In this document: positions 7,086-12,124 of the stretch, in pieces | Layout of the letters: the number at the start of each line of letters is the position of its first letter | Numbering within the stretch: position 1 is the stretch's first letter | Assembly (NCBI GenBank): GCA_017614625.1 | Contig: JAGABK010000027.1 | Coordinates: 1 to 15,958, forward strand | From: Spirochaetales bacterium | GTDB taxonomy: Bacteria > Spirochaetota > Spirochaetia > Sphaerochaetales > Sphaerochaetaceae | Direction of reading: 5' to 3' | Length of the DNA: 15,958 nucleotides | Program-made: the position numbers and the translations under genes | Notes under the pieces: model-generated | The model's database searches: none | What the model saw: the letters and a program-made list of their open reading frames with translations, nothing else | What the model was told of the DNA's origin: nothing

Positions 7086-7113
7086 TTCATTGATTCTCAA
7101 GGATTATCGGATA

Positions 7114-7404
7114 TTACTCGTCTTCCTTGGCTGTCTTTGCATATGAGAGGGCTCTCATTGCATTATCGAACTTCTGGAACTTGCCGTTCTTCAGGCGGAT
7201 GACAACCTTGGTGCCCTGGTTTCCGGAAACCTTCATGATGTACTCGGTTCCCTCAAGCTTCGTCTTGAAGTATTTGATGATCTTGTCACTTCCCTGACGT
7301 CTTACACCCCATCCCTTGCCTTCGATGAAAACAAGCTCGTGGACTTCCTTTGTCTCTTTTGTCTCTTTCGCAGCAGGAGCTGCAGCAGCTTTCTTTTCAG
7401 CCAT
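7114..7404 (-). CDS. Small DUF2188-like protein
   Basis: The product is 96 residues. An Ala/Lys/Glu/Thr-rich N-terminal tail (~1-22) precedes a single small domain. That domain has the pattern GKGWGVRRQGSDKIIKYFKTKLEGTEYIMKV...GTKVVIRLKNGKFQKFDNA, matching the DUF2188 layout (Trp-containing first strand, central helix, final strand pair). The function of DUF2188 is unknown. The ATG at 7404 is preferred over the one ten codons upstream because GGAGGA lies 7-8 nt before it and the low-complexity tail starts there. It is monocistronic, with its own terminator, and divergent from the SMUG1 gene. Confidence 0.8.
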   Translation of the reverse strand: MAEKKAAAAPAAKETKETKEVHELVFIEGKGWGVRRQGSDKIIKYFKTKLEGTEYIMKVSGNQGTKVVIRLKNGKFQKFDNAMRALSYAKTAKEDE

Positions 7405-7424
7405 ATCTATTCCTCCGTGCTTAC

Positions 7425-7452
7425 AATCTATCACATGTTCTCGGTTGTGTAA
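7425..7452 (-). promoter_or_regulatory. Putative promoter of the DUF2188-like gene
   Basis: On the minus strand TTACAC (7452-7447) and TAGATT (7430-7425) are 16 bp apart. The spacer coincides with one arm of the inverted repeat listed next. Confidence 0.35.
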
Positions 7453-7485
7453 TCTTTTATTTGTGAAAAAAACCGAAACATGTGA
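7431..7485. repeat. Inverted repeat in the divergent promoter region
   Basis: TCACATGTTCTCGGTT (7431-7446) and AACCGAAACATGTGA (7471-7485) are complementary over 15 bp with a single bulged base, around a 24 nt AT-rich centre. It could be an operator pair for the divergent genes. One arm lies between the proposed -35 and -10 of the minus-strand gene. Confidence 0.6.
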
Positions 7486-7497
7486 AACCGGTACGGC

Positions 7498-7526
7498 TTG
7501 CGCGCGGCCCCGAAGAAGGGGATAAT
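7498..7526 (+). promoter_or_regulatory. Leaderless-type promoter of the SMUG1 gene
   Basis: TTGCGC (7498-7503) and GATAAT (7521-7526) are 17 bp apart, with 6 nt from the -10 to the ATG at 7533. A weak AAGGGG (7516-7521) lies 11 nt before the ATG, so a different upstream promoter with a leader is not excluded. Confidence 0.5.
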
Positions 7527-7532
7527 GGCATC

Positions 7533-8258
7533 ATGGATTTCACGGACAGGATCATCGGACGTACAAGGCTCCTCTGCAGGGATGTCGACGCCATCAGCTT
7601 CTCCTATGACGGCTACATATACAACCCTCTGGACTATGCCCGCACCATGCACGAGGCATACCTCGGAAAGTATGTCAAAGAGGGTGCGGAGATTCTGTTC
7701 CTGGGCATGAATCCCGGGCCTTTCGGCATGATGCAGACAGGTGTTCCCTTCGGCGAGATCAACGCGGTCAGGAACTACCTTAAGCTGGACCTTCCCGTAG
7801 GGAAGCCCGAAAGGGAGCACCCGTCCAGACCGGTTCTGGGCATGAAGACCACGCGCTCGGAAGGCAGCGGCAAGAGGCTCTGGGGCCTTGTGAGCCTGCT
7901 CTGGCCAGACCCGGAGGATTTCTTCAAAGACCACTGCGTCTTCAACTACTGCCCGCTGGGATTCCTGGATGCGGGAAAGACTGCCAAGAACTTCACTCCC
8001 GACCACCTGCCGAAGGAGGAGAGGGCGGCCCTTGAGAAGGTCTGCGACTCATACCTGAAAGACATCATAGACATCATCGATCCTCGTGCCCTGATAGGAA
8101 TCGGAAAGTACGCACAGTCGAAGCTCGAAGCGGTCAACGACGACCCGAAGAGGATCGTCTCCTCGATAATCCATCCGAGCCCCGGAAACCCGCAGGCGAA
8201 CGTGGACTGGAACGGAAAGACGCAGGCGAAGATGAGGGAGCTGGGACTATGGAACTGA
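7533..8258 (+). CDS. SMUG1-type uracil-DNA glycosylase
   Basis: The 241-residue protein matches the single-strand-selective monofunctional uracil-DNA glycosylase family across its length. LFLGMNPGPFGMMQTGVPFG (~55-74) contains the catalytic Asn at position 60 and the GMNPGPFGM core shared with vertebrate SMUG1. EHPSRPVLGM, CVFNYCPLGFL (with N138 for uracil recognition), KNFTP and IIHPSPGNPQAN (~212-223, with His214) follow in family order. The family removes uracil and oxidised pyrimidines such as 5-hydroxymethyluracil in base-excision repair. The ATG at 7533 fits the homology start; the frame opens earlier but the extra residues fall in the promoter. It overlaps ispE by 10 nt. Confidence 0.92.
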   Translation: MDFTDRIIGRTRLLCRDVDAISFSYDGYIYNPLDYARTMHEAYLGKYVKEGAEILFLGMNPGPFGMMQTGVPFGEINAVRNYLKLDLPVGKPEREHPSRPVLGMKTTRSEGSGKRLWGLVSLLWPDPEDFFKDHCVFNYCPLGFLDAGKTAKNFTPDHLPKEERAALEKVCDSYLKDIIDIIDPRALIGIGKYAQSKLEAVNDDPKRIVSSIIHPSPGNPQANVDWNGKTQAKMRELGLWN

Positions 8259-9043
8259 AGGCACCTTCGAAAGTCAATTTCCATCTGGCAGTCGGCCCCA
8301 GGCGCGCCGACGGCTACCATCCCATCATGTCCGTCTTCCAGACATGCAGTCTCTGCGACACGCTCGATGTCTCCCTCGCACCCGGTCCTTTCCATGTCGA
8401 TGTCACCGGACTCGAAGGTCTGTGCGAAAAGGGGAAGTCCACCCTGGACAAGGCGGCCATGCTCTGGCACGAGGTCTACGGGCTTGAAGGAAAGCTGACC
8501 GTCCGTGTGACGAAGAACATCCCCTCGCAGGCGGGACTCGGCGGAGGGTCGTCCGATGCTGCGAGCCTGATCCTCTGGCTCAACGGAAAAACCGGCAGGA
8601 ACCTTCCGAAGGAAGAGCTCATGGCCTTCGGCGCGCGCATAGGATGCGACGTTCCGTTCTTCGTCTCGCAGTGCAGGGCGGCTATAGTGTCCGGAGTCGG
8701 TGAGATCGTAAGACCTATCGAAGCCCGCACGGACCTGGAAGGCTTCATCATAATCCCGAAGTCGGAGAAGGTCTCCACCGCAGAAGCCTACAGGGCCCTT
8801 GATTCAAGGGAGACGATACCTGAGCTTGAAAGCGCAGAAGAACTTGAAAGGGAATACCGCAGGCCGTTCACACAGTGGACCTTCAGGAACGATTTCGACC
8901 TGGTGAACAGTCTTCCCGAGATTGAAGTCCCCGAAGGGGAGAGGCTCCTCTTGACCGGAAGCGGAAGCTGCCGCGTCCTTCTGACAGAAAGAAAGAAGCT
9001 TACAGCGTCGCCTCTTTACGAGAGCGTGCAGGTAAGCTTCTGA
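8249..9043 (+). CDS. ispE: 4-(cytidine 5'-diphospho)-2-C-methyl-D-erythritol kinase
   Basis: IspE phosphorylates CDP-ME in the cytosolic MEP pathway for isoprenoid precursors. The 264-residue protein has the GHMP-kinase plan: APSKVNFHL at the start (K8, N10), ADGYHPIMSVFQ (~20-31), and the ATP loop IPSQAGLGGGSSDAA (~91-105). The catalytic aspartate lies in GCDVPFF (D134), followed by SGVGEIV and a C-terminal TGSGSCRVLL segment in place of the common GSGP motif. GAGGGAG (8234-8240) inside the upstream gene supports the ATG and coupling to it. It indicates that this organism makes isoprenoids by the MEP route. Confidence 0.93.
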   Translation: MELKAPSKVNFHLAVGPRRADGYHPIMSVFQTCSLCDTLDVSLAPGPFHVDVTGLEGLCEKGKSTLDKAAMLWHEVYGLEGKLTVRVTKNIPSQAGLGGGSSDAASLILWLNGKTGRNLPKEELMAFGARIGCDVPFFVSQCRAAIVSGVGEIVRPIEARTDLEGFIIIPKSEKVSTAEAYRALDSRETIPELESAEELEREYRRPFTQWTFRNDFDLVNSLPEIEVPEGERLLLTGSGSCRVLLTERKKLTASPLYESVQVSF

Positions 9044-9045
9044 TG

Positions 9046-9117
9046 CTGGCCGTAGTGGAATCGAACCACTATAGCCGGAGCCAAAACCCGGTGCCTTGAC
9101 CATTGGGCTAACGGCCA
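9046..9117 (-). tRNA. tRNA-Gln (anticodon TTG)
   Basis: The acceptor stem TGGCCGT/ACGGCCA, the anticodon stem CCGGG/TCCGG around TTTTGGC (anticodon TTG), and a T-arm with TTCGATT make a complete cloverleaf. The starting U1-A72 pair and G73 discriminator are Gln identity elements. CCA is not encoded. The 3' end is 2 bp from the ispE stop codon on the other strand. Confidence 0.95.
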
Positions 9118-9130
9118 GAAATTCTACCGA

Positions 9131-9160
9131 ATGTTACAATCAAGATTCCTTCAAAGTCAA
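9131..9160 (-). promoter_or_regulatory. tRNA-Gln promoter
   Basis: On the minus strand TTGACT (9160-9155) and TAACAT (9136-9131) are 18 bp apart, 13 nt before the tRNA. It shares TAACAT with the tRNA-Val promoter. Confidence 0.6.
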
Positions 9161-9176
9161 CAACGGCAAGGCGTCC

Positions 9177-9917
9177 TCACTTGAGCGAGAAGACCACGTT
9201 GACCTCGATGCTAGCCGACAGAAGTCCGGAAGGAGCCTGGGTCTCATACGCCATCTCCGTGGCGGATGCGGCCATGACCTTTGCATCCTCCATCCTGTAG
9301 GTTGCGTTGGTGTACGAGGAGTATCCTTCGCTGATCGAAACGGGGCCGTCGACCTTCATTCCCGAGCAGTTGGCATAGAGCTCGGCCTTCTCAAGGGCGT
9401 CCTGGTAGGCAAGCTCGCGGGCCTTGGTGTTGGCCGTGGCCTTCTGGCTGGAGTCGAAGCGCACGTTGTAGAAGCCGATTCCCGAGAGGCTGTTTCCGAG
9501 GTCGTCGGCCAGGGTGGGGAACTCGGCGATGTTCCTCATTGTCACGTAGACGGTCTGGCTGACGGACTCGCCGGTCTTGATCTGCTTCCCGTTGTCCCAG
9601 TAGTACTCCGAGCTGAAGTTCAGGGCAGTCGTTGAGATGTCGTCCTCTTTGACTCCGTGCTTCTTGAGGATGTCCAGGATCTGGGAGATCTTCTTGTTCG
9701 TGGCCTGCTGGGCCTCGGCCGTGGTCTGTTCGATCTCGTTGACGTTGATGCTGAACGTGACCATGTCGGCCTTCAGATATACGACTCCGGTTCCCGAGAC
9801 GGAGACCTGGGTCCCTGCGGCTGCCTGTGCGCCGCCGGTTGTCGTGCATGATACTGCCAAAAGCAGAACGATGGCCGCCAAAGCAGCCCAAGTTGCGTTT
9901 TTGCTGATGTTCTTCAT
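9177..9917 (-). CDS. SIMPL-domain (DUF541) lipoprotein
   Basis: The 246-residue product starts with a lipoprotein signal peptide: basic KNISKN, a hydrophobic core ~10-20, and lipobox LAVSC with the acylated Cys at 24. A short linker and a SIMPL/DUF541 domain follow. The domain begins with VSVSGTGVVYLKADMVTFSINV and continues through a helix (QTTAEAQQATNKKISQILDILKKHGVKEDDIST). Further landmarks are ALNFSSEYYW, RELAYQDALEKAELYANCSG, and a final SASIEVNVVFSLK strand. SIMPL proteins are periplasmic or exported oligomers of unclear role. The ATG at 9917 has GGAG six bases upstream; an alternative ATG at 9929 overlaps the upstream stop by one base. It is coupled to the AAA gene before it. Confidence 0.87.
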   Translation of the reverse strand: MKNISKNATWAALAAIVLLLAVSCTTTGGAQAAAGTQVSVSGTGVVYLKADMVTFSINVNEIEQTTAEAQQATNKKISQILDILKKHGVKEDDISTTALNFSSEYYWDNGKQIKTGESVSQTVYVTMRNIAEFPTLADDLGNSLSGIGFYNVRFDSSQKATANTKARELAYQDALEKAELYANCSGMKVDGPVSISEGYSSYTNATYRMEDAKVMAASATEMAYETQAPSGLLSASIEVNVVFSLK

Positions 9918-9928
9918 AAGACACTCCA

Positions 9929-11131
9929 TCATTTTCTGTTTCTGAGACCAAGCTTCAATCCTGTGCGGACTGCAGCCTGCGCTATATGTTCCTGAGTAAT
10001 ATCCGAAGATCCGGTCATCTGGCAGACGGTCTGCGCCTCGTTCAGAAGCGCCTCGATCGCCGAGCACGAAAGCCCGTCTGTCGCCTGGGCGAGGGCCTCT
10101 CTGGAAACCTCCGCCGAAAGGGTCTTGCCCTTCGTATAGAGCTCGATCAGCCTGCACCTGGTGGCGTAGTCCGGGTTGCCCACCGTGTACTTGAGGTCGA
10201 AGCGTCCCGGTCTGATCAAAGCCGGGTCCAGCGAGGCGTACGAGTTGGTGGCCGCTATGACCAGAAGGCCGTTGTTGGGGGAGAAGCCGTCCATCTCGTT
10301 GAGCATTGTGGTGATGATCCTGTTGTTCTCCTTGTCGATTCCCGTTCCGGCGTAGTTGCGGCGCTCGCCGATGCTGTCGAACTCGTCTATGAATATGATG
10401 CAGGGCCTGCGGCGCGAGGCTTTGGAGAAGAGCATGCGGATCTTGCGCGCTCCCATGCTCATCATGGCGCTCTGGAAGTCCGCACCGCGCGTGGCGATGA
10501 AGTTGACGTCCGTCTCATGGGCCAGAGCCCTTGCGAACAGGGTCTTGCCGTTTCCCGGAGGACCCTCGAGGATCACTCCCTTGACCGGCCTTAGTCCCTT
10601 CTGGTTGTACTTCTGCGGGTTCTTCAGGACATCGGCCAGAAACATCATGTCCTTCTTGACGCCGTCCATGCCCGCGATGTCGTCGAAGGAGACCCCGGTG
10701 TCGTGGATGACCCGGAAGGTCTTGCGGCTGTAGTCGACGAGCTTGAAAAGCCCGAATGCCACGGCCCCGAAGAAGACCACGTCGAAGACCACGTCCAGCA
10801 CCGCTGTTACCGAGACGCCATCCTTCACCTCGACGGAGGCCCCGCTTTCAAGAAGGCGCTCCCTGAGGGTGTCCGAGCCGGGGTTGTCGGTGATGAAGGT
10901 GCCCGAAGGCGTCGTGAACGTCACGCTGTCGGGGACGATGACGGCCCTGCTGACGTTCTTGGCCTCGATCTCCTTGACCAATGAGGAGTAGGCGACATAG
11001 TTGCTCTTCCGGGTTATGGAGGACCATGAGCTGATGCTTATGATGCCAGCCGTGTCCAGCGCCAGAAAGGCGATCGCGGCGATGACGATGATGAAGACTA
11101 TGGTCCTGACAGCTGAATTTCTCTTTCCCAT
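9929..11131 (-). CDS. FtsH-like membrane AAA ATPase without protease domain
   Basis: The 400-residue protein has the FtsH N-terminal half: TM1 (~9-28), a small periplasmic domain (~40-105), TM2 (~107-133), then the AAA module. The module has FDDIAGMDGVKK, Walker A GPPGNGKT (190-197), Walker B IIFIDEFDSIG (245-255), sensor-1 N296, and second-region-of-homology LDPALIRPGRFD with arginine fingers R307 and R310. It ends after the AAA lid; the M41 HEXXH zinc protease domain is absent. The FtsH pore loop FVG is replaced: DFQSAMMSMGARK aligns with DFVEMFVGMGAAR of the FtsH encoded at 13452-15602. It is followed directly by the SIMPL lipoprotein gene. ATPase function is likely intact; substrate threading is doubtful. 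Confidence 0.88.
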   Translation of the reverse strand: MGKRNSAVRTIVFIIVIAAIAFLALDTAGIISISSWSSITRKSNYVAYSSLVKEIEAKNVSRAVIVPDSVTFTTPSGTFITDNPGSDTLRERLLESGASVEVKDGVSVTAVLDVVFDVVFFGAVAFGLFKLVDYSRKTFRVIHDTGVSFDDIAGMDGVKKDMMFLADVLKNPQKYNQKGLRPVKGVILEGPPGNGKTLFARALAHETDVNFIATRGADFQSAMMSMGARKIRMLFSKASRRRPCIIFIDEFDSIGERRNYAGTGIDKENNRIITTMLNEMDGFSPNNGLLVIAATNSYASLDPALIRPGRFDLKYTVGNPDYATRCRLIELYTKGKTLSAEVSREALAQATDGLSCSAIEALLNEAQTVCQMTGSSDITQEHIAQAAVRTGLKLGLRNRK

Positions 11132-11138
11132 GTCATCA

Positions 11139-11144
11139 ATATTA
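11139..11144 (-). promoter_or_regulatory. Possible -10 box of the AAA gene
   Basis: TAATAT on the minus strand ends 7 nt before the ATG, and no Shine-Dalgarno sequence is visible. No convincing -35 lies 16-19 bp upstream, so this is weak support for another leaderless start. Confidence 0.3.
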
Positions 11145-11175
11145 ACAAAAAAAGGTCCCGGAAGTTACCTCTTTG

Positions 11176-11204
11176 TGGACAAATGTTCCTTATTGTGCTA
11201 TATT
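11176..11204 (+). promoter_or_regulatory. Promoter of the rplY operon
   Basis: TGGACA (11176-11181) and TATATT (11199-11204) are 17 bp apart, and TGC just before the -10 extends it. The predicted leader of about 65 nt contains two hairpins, CGCTG/CAGCG (11210-11229) and ATTGGC/GCCAAT (11243-11259). The second ends shortly before the ribosome-binding site AGGAG at 11266-11270. Confidence 0.65.
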
Positions 11205-11276
11205 CCCCTCGCTGGCGATAAGTACAGCGCATTTTGATGGTAATTGGCCTTGAGCCAATGAGAGTAGGAGAAAGCT

Positions 11277-11558
11277 ATGGTTACACTCAACGCAACACTC
11301 AGAACAGAGGATTTCGGCTCGGCCGGATCGAGAAGACTTGTACGCGCAGGAAAGCTTCCCGCTGAAATGTACGGCAAGGACGGAAACATCCACATCATCC
11401 TGGATGCCCACGATTTCGACCTTCAGCTCAGAAAGCTTCCCCTCGGAAAGGAGTGCGAAGTGGTCGTCGACGGAAAGGCTTACAAGTGCATCTTCAAGGC
11501 ACTTCAGGAAAACATCATGTATGGAACTCTGGTCCATGCTGATTTCCAGATTGTATGA
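11277..11558 (+). CDS. rplY: Ribosomal protein L25, short form
   Basis: The 93-residue protein corresponds to the 94-residue E. coli-type L25, without the C-terminal TL5/CTC domain. The N-terminal block LNATLRTEDFGSAGSRRLVRAGKLPAEMYGKDG is the diagnostic 5S-rRNA-binding start (SRRLVRAGKLP). The rest forms the beta-barrel, ending in YGTLVHADFQIV. It binds 5S rRNA in the large subunit. AGGAG upstream supports the ATG. The stop overlaps the pth start by four bases (ATGA), so pth is translationally coupled. The rplY/ctc-pth order is widely conserved in bacteria. The leader hairpins may be a regulatory site (inference). Confidence 0.92.
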   Translation: MVTLNATLRTEDFGSAGSRRLVRAGKLPAEMYGKDGNIHIILDAHDFDLQLRKLPLGKECEVVVDGKAYKCIFKALQENIMYGTLVHADFQIV

Positions 11559-12124
11559 TCGTAGTACTGGGACTGGGAAATCCGGGATCTGAATACGAAC
11601 AATCAAGACACAATGTCGGCTTCCGTGCCGTCGACAAGGTGGCAGCGTTTTTTCAGGTGAAACTGAGAAAGCGCTGTTTCCGTTTATACCGCCAGGCAAA
11701 GGTCACATCAGCCTCCGGAAAAGAGGCCCTTCTGGTGCAGCCGCTCACATACATGAACGCCAGCGGCAACATCATGGGGCACTTCTCGAAGGACGATGAC
11801 TTCGTGGTCATCTGCGACAACATGGACCTCGCCGCAGGCGGGCTGCGTATACGCAGCGGCGGCGGTTTCTCCGGCCAGAAAGGCCTCGCCAGCATAGCGG
11901 AGAAGCTCGGGCGCAGCGATTTCCTGCGCATCTACATAGGAATCGGAAGACCGCAGGAAGGCGTGGACGTTCCGGAGCATGTTCTCGGAACCGAGACGGA
12001 CGCGGTCAGGAAAGAGGCAGTCGAAAGCGCAATCAGCGACGCCGCAAGGGCGGTCATGGAATACATGGATGGAAAAACGGTCGGACAGCTTCAGACGGAA
12101 TTCAACCGAAAGGGTCTTCTCTGA
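11555..12124 (+). CDS. pth: Peptidyl-tRNA hydrolase
   Basis: Pth releases peptides from prematurely dropped peptidyl-tRNAs. The 189-residue protein has GLGNPG (N9), the catalytic His19 in SRHNVGF, PLTYMNASG (M67, N68) and the catalytic-triad-type Asp in CDNMDLAAG (D91). It then has RSGGGFSGQKGLASI and RIYIGIGRP. The GHNGL motif, whose Asn binds the tRNA-linked ester in E. coli Pth (N114), reads GQKGL here, an unusual change at a normally conserved position. The start overlaps rplY by 4 nt and the end overlaps tilS by about 56 nt, which indicates tight coupling in the operon. Confidence 0.92.
   Translation: MIVVLGLGNPGSEYEQSRHNVGFRAVDKVAAFFQVKLRKRCFRLYRQAKVTSASGKEALLVQPLTYMNASGNIMGHFSKDDDFVVICDNMDLAAGGLRIRSGGGFSGQKGLASIAEKLGRSDFLRIYIGIGRPQEGVDVPEHVLGTETDAVRKEAVESAISDAARAVMEYMDGKTVGQLQTEFNRKGLL

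Noticed and set aside
6902..7093. 63-residue plus-strand reading frame
   Set aside because: It starts inside an inverted-repeat arm, crosses the candidate RNA and the terminator of the opposite gene, and shows no family resemblance.
9929..11131. Frameshifted remnant of a full ftsH
   Set aside because: The bases after its stop encode an intact SIMPL lipoprotein, with no trace of an M41 domain in any frame, so the short form looks genuine.
11190..11699. 169-residue minus-strand reading frame over rplY
   Set aside because: It is the shadow of rplY and the start of pth and crosses the rplY promoter.
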